Shown here: one piece after another, positions 1 through 5,583 of the stretch
How positions within the stretch are numbered: the stretch's first letter is position 1
Layout: each line of letters starts with the position of its first letter
Origin: JAKEGK01 sp036507695
GTDB lineage: Bacteria; Pseudomonadota; Gammaproteobacteria; SZUA-152
Assembly (NCBI GenBank): GCA_036507695.1
Contig: DATCIR010000107.1
Coordinates: forward strand, 1 to 5,583
DNA length: 5,583 nucleotides
Direction: 5' to 3'
Made by a program: the position numbers and the translations under genes
Notes under the pieces: model-generated
Seen by the model: the letters and a program-made list of their open reading frames with translations, nothing else
What the model was told of the DNA's origin: nothing
Databases searched by the model: none

Positions 1-122
1 TACGCAGTGGATTGCACGATTTTCAAAGCGCATGGCGGCGTTGCAACTCCTTGGAATGGAACGACCATTCCGCGTCCTTGCGCCTAGCCCTGCACTCTGA
101 AAATCGCACACTCCACCGCGTC
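1..122 (-). repeat. Long imperfect inverted repeat / hairpin element downstream of fimX
   Basis: Positions 2-36 pair with 121-87 in register: 28 of 35 positions are Watson-Crick pairs, including an unbroken 9-bp block (17-25 with 98-106). After a 2-nt bulge (85-86), 37-40 pair with 81-84 and 44-46 with 78-80. The tip is a perfect 7-bp stem, GGAATGG (53-59) and CCATTCC (65-71), around a 5-nt loop. Five of the seven mismatches in the outer arm become G-U wobbles when the minus strand is transcribed and none do on the plus strand, so the structure appears to matter as RNA in the fimX transcript. It starts 30 nt past the fimX stop. It looks like a dispersed intergenic palindromic (MITE-like) element or a 3'-end RNA structure. 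I see no transposase, target duplication or U-tract inside the window, and the left end may run past the edge. The inverted repeat is certain; its role is inferred. Confidence 0.75.
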
Positions 123-151
123 CAACTGCGGATTCTAGGTTCAATCATTCA

Positions 152-2230
152 TTATTCCTCGGCGGTGAAATCATAATTCATGGTTTCATCCGGTTTTTGC
201 AAATAATACCCTTGTATAAAGTTAACGCCATGTTGCCATAAAACGGCCAGGCAGGTGGGGTCCTGTACGTGCTCGGCGATGGTGTGGATGTTGCCGGCCT
301 GGGCGATTTCCGTGATCGCCTTGACCGCTTCCTGCGCGGCATCGCTGGTGGTCAATGACTGGATATGTTCCCCGAAAATCTTGATATAATCCAGATTCAG
401 CCCCGGAATATGTTTGTTGGCATTTACATCATTGCTGACATGGGTTAATGCGATCAGGCAGTGCAATTGCCTTAAACCCTGCGCCAAGGATTTAGTGGAT
501 TTCAAATTGCCTAGCAGGCTTTTCTCTGTCATCTCAAACACAAAGCTATTGCCATGCAGCCGGGATGCGGTCAGTAATTTACTGATCCAGGTTAACAAAG
601 TGGGGTCGTTGACGCTTTCGCCTGACAGTTTGACAAAAAACTGAATTTGTTTACCAGTGCGGCGTTTTTCCAGGGCTGCCTTGGCGGTGTTTTTCATGAC
701 CCACTTGTCCACTTCACCCATTAACTTGGCTTGTTCCGCCGGTGCAATAAATTCCGCCGGTTCGATAAGTTTCCCGTCGCTGCCTTTCATGCGCAACAAG
801 ACTTCGTAACGTTCGCCGGGTTCGGCATGCAGGCTCACAATCGGCTGGTAGTGCAGCACGAATGCATTGTTTTTCAACGCCAGCTTGATGCGTTCAATCC
901 AGGCGCGGTTTTCTTCCAGGCTGGCCAGTTGGTCGGCGATGGTGTGCACATAAATCCTGTTACCACCCTGGCTTTTTGCCGCTGCACAAGCACCTTCAAC
1001 CTGACTCATTAGGGTCTTGGCATCCGGCGATGTTTCGGTAACCGGATTGATACCAATACTGCAGGTGGTGGTTACCGTCTTGCCTTCGACTTCAAAAATA
1101 TGTTGTTCGAAAATTTTGCGGATCTTCTCCATGGTTTTCTGGATCTGTTCGACCGGCAGTTGGGAAAACAGGGCGGTAAATACCGTGTCGGCAAAGCGGG
1201 CGATAATCGCGTAGCTGCCGAGGTTTTCCTTGAGCAGATTGGCCATGTCCGAAATAACAATATCGCTGCCGGCAATGCCCAGGGCATCCTTGATTTTTTT
1301 GAAATCATCCGGTTCCAGCGACACTAAAACCGAATCACCCTGTCCTTTGGAAGCATTAGTCAGCGCATCCTTGAGTTCATCCATGAAGAAAGGCCCGTTG
1401 TACAGGCCGGTTAACAAATCCTGTTTTTTCATTTGCTCGAGTTGCGCCGCGAGTTCCCGGTTATCACTCTGTTGGTGAATGACGACTTGGGTGCAGGGTT
1501 CGCCTTCGATGCTGGCGGGCAGGAACGACATGATTGCCTTGAATTGTTCTCCGCCGGAACGTTGCGCGTTAAATTCAAACTGCTCGTTGGGGATTTCGCC
1601 CTTGCTCAAGGTGCGCATCAGTTCCTTGAAAGCCTGCTGGTGTTCCGGCGCGATCATATCCATGATCGGTATGACTTCCAATTCTTCCATGCCATCGTAG
1701 CCAAACAGTTCCAGATAACTCTGATTAGCATAGATGTGCATGCCTTCGTGAATATAAGCGATGGCGTCTTTCGAACTTTCAATGAGTGCACGATTACGCT
1801 TTTCGCTTTCCACCAGCATGGTTTTGGTTTCGCGGTGGCTTCTGCGTTCGCGTAAATTATTAAACTCCCGTTCAACGGCGATATGAAATAAATCCTGATC
1901 GTCCGCCGGCACGCAATAGGCGGCGCCGGCCCGCATGTTTTCCAGGAGCAGTTTTTTATCCGCGGGCGAACCCAAAACGATGCAGGGAATATCCTTGCCT
2001 GCCGCTTTGATACATTCCATGGCCTTTACGGAGGTGTAGTCACCCACACTGGGTGCGGCAATCAACAGGTCCCAGCCTTTTTCCTGAATCGCGGCCAGCA
2101 GGTCGTCTTCATCTTCGATGTGCTTGGAACGAACCGCGTAACCGACGTTGCGGAACGAACTGGCCAGCACTTCCGCATCATGGGACGATTCAACGAGAAT
2201 AATAAGGTGGATGATTTTCTCTTTATCCAC
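152..2230 (-). CDS. fimX: FimX-type cyclic-di-GMP receptor (degenerate REC-PAS-GGDEF-EAL)
   Basis: The 692-residue protein matches the length and domain order of Pseudomonas FimX (about 691 aa), a polar c-di-GMP receptor for type IV pilus assembly and twitching. Domains: REC-like about 5-125, PAS about 140-255, GGDEF about 270-430, EAL about 440-685. REC lacks the phospho-acceptor: the strand WDLLIAAP (53-60) has Ala59 where Asp is expected. GGDEF is degenerate (ADTVF, 347-351), although DLLTGLYN (271-278) survives. EAL reads EVL (476-478); Gln462, Arg480, Glu653 and Gln673 of the nucleotide pocket remain, but the catalytic Asp pair is Thr596-His597 and the Asn of NLS is Lys534. I infer binding without synthesis or hydrolysis. 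The start is GTG, supported by AGGAG at 2237-2241 with a 6-nt spacer. It lies 78 bp after the fimW-like gene with no terminator between, so co-transcription is likely. There is no signal peptide or membrane segment, so it should be cytoplasmic. The alternative is another degenerate GGDEF-EAL protein; length, EVL and neighbour argue for FimX. Confidence 0.93.
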   Translation of the reverse strand: MDKEKIIHLIILVESSHDAEVLASSFRNVGYAVRSKHIEDEDDLLAAIQEKGWDLLIAAPSVGDYTSVKAMECIKAAGKDIPCIVLGSPADKKLLLENMRAGAAYCVPADDQDLFHIAVEREFNNLRERRSHRETKTMLVESEKRNRALIESSKDAIAYIHEGMHIYANQSYLELFGYDGMEELEVIPIMDMIAPEHQQAFKELMRTLSKGEIPNEQFEFNAQRSGGEQFKAIMSFLPASIEGEPCTQVVIHQQSDNRELAAQLEQMKKQDLLTGLYNGPFFMDELKDALTNASKGQGDSVLVSLEPDDFKKIKDALGIAGSDIVISDMANLLKENLGSYAIIARFADTVFTALFSQLPVEQIQKTMEKIRKIFEQHIFEVEGKTVTTTCSIGINPVTETSPDAKTLMSQVEGACAAAKSQGGNRIYVHTIADQLASLEENRAWIERIKLALKNNAFVLHYQPIVSLHAEPGERYEVLLRMKGSDGKLIEPAEFIAPAEQAKLMGEVDKWVMKNTAKAALEKRRTGKQIQFFVKLSGESVNDPTLLTWISKLLTASRLHGNSFVFEMTEKSLLGNLKSTKSLAQGLRQLHCLIALTHVSNDVNANKHIPGLNLDYIKIFGEHIQSLTTSDAAQEAVKAITEIAQAGNIHTIAEHVQDPTCLAVLWQHGVNFIQGYYLQKPDETMNYDFTAEE

Positions 2231-2236
2231 AATGCA

Positions 2237-2241
2237 CTCCT
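2237..2241 (-). promoter_or_regulatory. Ribosome binding site of fimX
   Basis: AGGAG on the minus strand, 6 nt before the GTG codon at 2230-2228. It decides the start: no in-frame ATG is better placed, and the REC-like domain begins within the first ten residues after this GTG. Confidence 0.75.
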
Positions 2242-2308
2242 GACCATGCTTTTCGTTTTTGGATTTTCATTGCGTTTATCGGTATCGCGCGCTGGTTGAG
2301 GTCCAAGA

Positions 2309-4189
2309 TTATATGAGTGTCCACACTGAATCAAAATTTTTGGCTTGTTCCGCTGTTTGTCTGGATTCCAGGCCGATGACTTTTTGCACATTGATTTCAA
2401 ACTGGTTAAATTCACCGGTTATTTCAATTACTTTTGTCAGAAGAATTTTTATTAAAAATCCCTGCTTGTTAAGCAGAACCTCATCGCCGGCCTTGAAAGA
2501 CTTGCCGGTTACCAGTGTAATTGACGGGTGTTGCGGACTCATGGCCGGCAGCAATATCGCCCGTTGATATTTACCCTGAATATTACGTTGCTGGAACAAG
2601 CAAATTGCCGCGGCGTCCGCCGACGGTGCGAGCTTCTGGATTCCCAGTTCAATTCCCTGCCCGGTGCTTTTGAGGCGCCGGATGATACCAATATCGATGG
2701 CTGCTTCCTTTTTGGCGTTATCATTGCGAATCCCGATGAGTTCCCCGATCTGGACTTTGTTAGGGCTGGCGCCTTCGTTCAGGTGACTGAATAAACAGTA
2801 ACCATTGCCGCTTTCATTGAGGTTATCCCAATTGACCGTCTGATATGGAGTGGCCGGTGTTTTGTCCTTACCTTGTTGCCACAGTTTCAAATTGTAGTGG
2901 TAGCCGAGTGTCTTGCTGCTAAAATCGTTATCCCATACATCGGTGCCTGCGCTATCAATATTGCCGATTCCAAATAACGGCGCAACATCAAACTGTGCGC
3001 CTGAATCAAATCGCAATTCCTCTTTATCCAGCAGCTCGGTGAAAGCAGGCAACTGATCTGGCGCACAGGTTTTAATCAACTCGGCAAAAGTAGCTTTTTC
3101 CGCCAGGACAGAATGGAGTTTTTGCATATTGCTTAGCATAAAGTGCGTCGCGTTTATCCCCACACTGACAGTTAATTGATTGTCCTTGGACGCTCTGGAA
3201 AACAGGCGCTTTGATTTGCCGCCCCACGTCAGCAGGAGTAACCGGACCACGTCCGGTGGTAAATCGTAAATGCCGGTATTTTGCTCCACGGGGGAGAGCT
3301 GGCTGAGCACCAGGTTACCGATATGCTCAAGCAAGGCGCTGGTATCCAAAGTACGGGTGTAAACGTGATTGATGGTATTGTCCGCAAAATGATATCCCGG
3401 TGCACAATCGCTATTTTGTTTGATTAATACATGTCCTGTTTTTTCTTCATAGTGATCCGCGGGATGAATCTCGCAATGCGCGCTCCAATCGTTGAGTGCG
3501 GTGACCACTTTTTTGGTATCCGTTTGACGCAGGCGAAACGGCGAAAGCAAACCCAGCATGACGATTCGAACATAAAGATCACCGATTCTAGCGCGGGGTA
3601 TGACACCTTTGGGATTGAGGTCCCGGGGCGCGATGCGGGTAAGCCGGTTGTCTTCCGCATAGAGGTACAATTGATGAATATGTAGCCAGGTATTGCGCGG
3701 AGGATCGCTATAAATTTCATACGCTGTTAACAACACTTGAGACAGAAAATACATGCTCCGATAAATCATACCGGCCATGGGCTTGGTACTCAAAAAATTC
3801 AGCGGTTTGCTCCATGCCCGATCGATCAGAATCTTATAGCCGAGGGCGAGTTCGTTGTAGAGTTCCATACAAAGCGCCGCGACTTTTTGGTTTTTCTCAG
3901 GAATCGGCAACATCTGGTTGGTGAAGTGCCGGGACAAGCTGGTTGCAATATCCAGAATGCGGGGTGTTAACAGTTCCAGCACCCGCGAGCGGTCTTTCGC
4001 GGAAATGTCCAGCCGGTTTATTTCCCGTAACGCGTGATAAATACGCCGCGCGCATTCGCCGGTATCGCCAAGGGGCAGGCCTTGCAGCCAAGCGTTAATT
4101 TTAGCCGGTCGCGTATCAAAGGCATCCGGGGAGGGGCGAGACAACTCCGGTATATTTAACAAGCCGTTGGGTCTGGTAGTAACCGCCAA
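2309..4189 (-). CDS. fimW: FimW-like cyclic-di-GMP receptor with split PilZ domain
   Basis: The 626-residue protein resembles the conserved neighbour of fimX in Pseudomonas (PA4958, which I recall as FimW, a c-di-GMP receptor promoting type IV pilus assembly after surface contact); this assignment rests on memory and gene context. Residues about 30-320 are mostly helical with no family motif I know. RLFSR (328-332) fits the PilZ RxxxR motif and runs into the strand VSVGINATHFML (341-352). NESGNG (458-463) fits the PilZ [D/N]xSxxG motif, followed by beta-rich sequence to about 600 with IGIIRRLKSTGQGIELG (500-516), a typical later PilZ strand pair. The motifs are about 126 residues apart instead of the usual 20-30, so a large insertion splits the barrel. 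There is no signal peptide or membrane span. TTG is the first possible start after an in-frame TAG about 60 nt upstream, and AAGGGA (4197-4202) sits 7 nt before it; a second TTG at codon 10 is possible. It is the first gene of the probable fimW-fimX operon. Confidence 0.88.
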   Translation of the reverse strand: MAVTTRPNGLLNIPELSRPSPDAFDTRPAKINAWLQGLPLGDTGECARRIYHALREINRLDISAKDRSRVLELLTPRILDIATSLSRHFTNQMLPIPEKNQKVAALCMELYNELALGYKILIDRAWSKPLNFLSTKPMAGMIYRSMYFLSQVLLTAYEIYSDPPRNTWLHIHQLYLYAEDNRLTRIAPRDLNPKGVIPRARIGDLYVRIVMLGLLSPFRLRQTDTKKVVTALNDWSAHCEIHPADHYEEKTGHVLIKQNSDCAPGYHFADNTINHVYTRTLDTSALLEHIGNLVLSQLSPVEQNTGIYDLPPDVVRLLLLTWGGKSKRLFSRASKDNQLTVSVGINATHFMLSNMQKLHSVLAEKATFAELIKTCAPDQLPAFTELLDKEELRFDSGAQFDVAPLFGIGNIDSAGTDVWDNDFSSKTLGYHYNLKLWQQGKDKTPATPYQTVNWDNLNESGNGYCLFSHLNEGASPNKVQIGELIGIRNDNAKKEAAIDIGIIRRLKSTGQGIELGIQKLAPSADAAAICLFQQRNIQGKYQRAILLPAMSPQHPSITLVTGKSFKAGDEVLLNKQGFLIKILLTKVIEITGEFNQFEINVQKVIGLESRQTAEQAKNFDSVWTLI

Positions 4190-4196
4190 TTGTGTT

Positions 4197-4202
4197 TCCC
4201 TT
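4197..4202 (-). promoter_or_regulatory. Ribosome binding site of the fimW-like gene
   Basis: AAGGGA on the minus strand, 7 nt before the TTG codon at 4189-4187. The upstream reading frame back to its TAG has no ATG, GTG, TTG or CTG, so this weak Shine-Dalgarno and the TTG are the best available start, unless translation begins at an internal codon. Confidence 0.55.
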
Positions 4203-4327
4203 TCGCGTCTGTTCCCGTTCGCGTCATTGTGGGTGAGGCTGCGCGCCTGCTACCCGGAGTATTCGGTTAAAGTGAATAGCCGTGATTTTGCTCAGTCGGG
4301 CTTCTCCGGAGTTAGAGAAAACGGTAA

Positions 4328-4356
4328 ATAATACATAACGTTGCGAAAATTTTAGA
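4328..4356 (-). promoter_or_regulatory. Weak candidate promoter of the fimW-fimX operon
   Basis: On the minus strand TATTAT (4333-4328) is a fair -10 and TCTAAA (4356-4351) a poor -35 with 17-bp spacing, giving a leader of about 130 nt before the TTG start. The flanking sequence is AT-rich. The -35 is far from consensus, so a regulator-dependent or alternative-sigma promoter is equally possible. Confidence 0.22.
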
Positions 4357-4380
4357 ACACTTTACTCAGCTTACGTTATG
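4334..4380. repeat. 8-bp inverted repeat CATAACGT ... ACGTTATG
   Basis: CATAACGT (4334-4341) and ACGTTATG (4373-4380) are perfect reverse complements separated by 31 bp, about 145-190 bp upstream of the fimW-like start. One arm touches the candidate -10 hexamer. This is compatible with a pair of regulator half-sites, but 8-bp arms this far apart can arise by chance. Confidence 0.3.
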
Positions 4381-4564
4381 GTTTCATCCAAGGCGGCGCG
4401 GAGAGTGTTTCTCACATAGGAAGATATTTCCTTCGCAACACGCCGTATCCTACGGATATTTCGGCAATTTTTATAATAAACTTTAGTGGAATTCCCTTGG
4501 TTTGTAAGCCGGTTTGATTATTATAGCCGGACTTGTTTTGCGGCATGGTGACAAATTGACACCA

Positions 4565-4586
4565 CCAGCGCAATAGCTTGCGCAGG
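4565..4586 (-). terminator. Possible hairpin terminator after epmB
   Basis: GCGCAA (4568-4573) and TTGCGC (4578-4583) form a 6-bp stem with a 4-nt loop, extended by CC/GG beyond one A-A mismatch. It starts about 22 nt after the epmB stop. No T-run follows on the minus strand, so it is not a classical intrinsic terminator and may only mark or stabilise the transcript end. Confidence 0.35.
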
Positions 4587-4607
4587 GGATAGCATGCGGG
4601 CTTGTGC

Positions 4608-5583
4608 TTACACCAACGGCAGCTTGGAACCTTCACCCGCTATTTCCCGCACCAGGCGAGGCAGCAAGTAACCGGGCAGTACGCCGCGCAGCATTGTCAT
4701 CAGTTCGATGGCGGTGTCGTCCGGCACCGCAAAATGGGCGGCACCGCTGACTTTGTCGAGTTGGTGCAGGTAGTAAGGCAGGATGTGCGCCCCGAACAAG
4801 GCATGACTTAATTGCTGGAGCGATTGCACCGAGTCATTGACCCCTTTTAGCAGCACCGACTGATTCAACAAGGTTAAACCCGCGTGTTTTAATCGCGCCA
4901 TCGCGTTCCTGACCGCGTGGTCAATTTCATTGGCATGATTGATATGCAACACCAGTACGGTCTTAAGCCGCGTGGCGGTGGCCCAGTGGACCATCTCATT
5001 AGTGACCCGTTGTGGCACGACCACCGGAAGTCGGGTGTGAATACGCAAGGTGGTTAACGGGGAAATCGACTCCAGATCCGCTATCAGGGCGCTTAGACGA
5101 TGGTCCGGCAGGGACAGGGGGTCGCCACCACTGAGGATGACTTCGTTGATGCCAGGGTCGTTGCGAATATAATCCAGTGCCTGGGCCCAATTGTCCTGCA
5201 ACGGGTTGGATGCCGCATAGGGAAAATTACGCCGGAAACAATACCGGCAATGAATGCCGCAAGCACCGGTGGTAATCAGTAATACCCGGCCTTGGTATTT
5301 GTGCAACAGACCCGGGGTTTTTTGCGCGGCGAGATCGCCCACCGGATCATTGTGATAGCCCGCCACGGGAAGTATTTCTTCACCCAGGGGAAGAATTTGC
5401 CGCAACAAGGGATCCTCAGGATCGCCCTTCTTAATACGATTTAAATAACTGTGCGGGACCCGCAAAGGAAACAGTTCGGCGGCCTTTTTCGCCAGGGGCA
5501 GCAGGCTGGCGGGTAATTCCAGTAAACGGATGAGTTCGGCGGGGTCCCGAACTGCCTGGGCCAGCTGATTTTTCCATTCGCAG
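4608..5583 (-). CDS. epmB: EF-P beta-lysylation protein EpmB (partial, N-terminus off window)
   Basis: This is a radical-SAM, PLP-dependent lysine 2,3-aminomutase of the EpmB (YjeK) type. It converts (S)-alpha-lysine to (R)-beta-lysine, which EpmA attaches to the conserved lysine of elongation factor P, helping ribosomes through polyproline stretches. The frame stays open to the window edge: 39 codons upstream of the TTG at 5465-5463 continue with EpmB-like sequence (WKNQLAQAVRDPAELIRLLE), so the true start lies beyond 5583 and roughly 10-20 residues are missing from the usual length of about 340. Numbering from that internal TTG, the [4Fe-4S] motif CGIHCRYC has Cys69, Cys73 and Cys76, with SGGDP at 112-116 as the SAM-binding glycine motif. 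The conserved HINHANEID (174-182) and LLNQSVLLKGVND (199-211) follow. Lys281 in the C-terminal GSKLPLV matches the position of the PLP-binding lysine of aminomutases. The ending agrees with E. coli EpmB, though shorter by a few residues. Confidence 0.96.
   Translation of the reverse strand, partial: CEWKNQLAQAVRDPAELIRLLELPASLLPLAKKAAELFPLRVPHSYLNRIKKGDPEDPLLRQILPLGEEILPVAGYHNDPVGDLAAQKTPGLLHKYQGRVLLITTGACGIHCRYCFRRNFPYAASNPLQDNWAQALDYIRNDPGINEVILSGGDPLSLPDHRLSALIADLESISPLTTLRIHTRLPVVVPQRVTNEMVHWATATRLKTVLVLHINHANEIDHAVRNAMARLKHAGLTLLNQSVLLKGVNDSVQSLQQLSHALFGAHILPYYLHQLDKVSGAAHFAVPDDTAIELMTMLRGVLPGYLLPRLVREIAGEGSKLPLV

Larger units (their letters stand above)
4190..4607. other. 418-bp intergenic region between epmB and the fimW-like gene
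   Basis: No coding sequence is supported here; short open frames have no good start or family resemblance. It presumably carries the 3' end of the epmB transcript and the promoter of the fimW-fimX operon. It contains several small dyads: GCGCAA/TTGCGC (4568-4583), an imperfect palindrome at 4547-4563, CCGTA/TACGG (4443-4455), AGGAA/TTCCT (4418-4432) and CATAACGT/ACGTTATG (4334-4380). AT-rich TATAAT-like strings occur at 4520-4525 (minus) and 4472-4477 (plus), but neither has a well-spaced -35. No tRNA, recognisable riboswitch or mobile-element end was seen. Confidence 0.6.

Noticed and set aside
1433..1855. A 140-codon plus-strand open frame inside fimX
   Set aside because: It is antisense to the PAS-GGDEF linker region of a well-supported gene and its translation resembles no known family. 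It is a shadow of the fimX codon pattern.
3431..3685. Plus-strand open frame antisense to the fimW-like gene
   Set aside because: It lies wholly within the coding strand opposite a long supported gene, with no homology signal.
4443..4470. CCGTA/TACGG hairpin followed by AT-rich sequence as a plus-strand terminator
   Set aside because: The stem is only 5 bp, the T-run does not follow it directly and no plus-strand gene precedes it.
4472..4477. Perfect TATAAT on the plus strand in the intergenic region
   Set aside because: There is no -35-like hexamer 16-18 bp upstream and no plus-strand gene follows. The sequence is simply AT-rich.
4520..4554. TATAAT (4525-4520) with TTGTCA (4554-4549) on the minus strand as a promoter
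   Set aside because: The spacer is 23 bp, well outside the functional range for a sigma-70 promoter.
4412..4636. A 74-codon minus-strand open frame overlapping the end of epmB
   Set aside because: It overlaps a clear gene, has biased composition with no recognisable domain, and shows no convincing ribosome binding site. It is most likely chance.
1..5583. CRISPR array, tRNA/rRNA, insertion sequence or novel defence system
   Set aside because: No regularly spaced repeats, cloverleaf, transposase-like frame or defence-type domains were seen. The three genes have housekeeping or pilus-signalling roles.

Overview
The window reads as an ordinary chromosomal segment of a gammaproteobacterium at roughly 50% GC. 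The two complete genes look like the FimX and FimW cyclic-di-GMP receptors of Pseudomonas-type bacteria, and the partial gene is an EpmB of the gammaproteobacterial type. A relative of Pseudomonas or Cellvibrio is likely, but the genus cannot be fixed from the sequence alone. All three protein-coding genes lie on the minus strand, so transcription runs from right to left.

Layout from right to left: (1) 5583-4608 is epmB, cut at its 5' end by the window edge. It encodes the radical-SAM/PLP enzyme that makes the beta-lysine used to modify elongation factor P. (2) 4607-4190 is a 418-bp intergenic region with no convincing gene. It holds several short inverted repeats and only weak promoter-like sequence. 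(3) 4189-2309 is a 626-residue protein with a helical N-terminal part and a C-terminal PilZ-like c-di-GMP-binding part; it is probably FimW. (4) 2230-152 is a 692-residue FimX-type protein with REC, PAS, GGDEF and EAL modules, in which the REC, GGDEF and EAL signature motifs are all degenerate. (5) 122-1 is a long imperfect inverted repeat just downstream of fimX. It folds much better as RNA in the direction of fimX transcription than in the other direction.

Functionally, genes 3 and 4 form a probable two-gene operon (78-bp gap, no terminator between them) encoding two non-enzymatic c-di-GMP receptors. In Pseudomonas such receptors act at the cell pole to control type IV pilus assembly and twitching. 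epmB is a separate translation-factor modification gene. Its usual partner efp is often divergently adjacent, which here would place it just past the right edge. The window holds no defence system, CRISPR array, transposase, tRNA or rRNA that I can see. The most unusual items are the wobble-biased hairpin at 1-122 and the split PilZ motif of the FimW-like protein.
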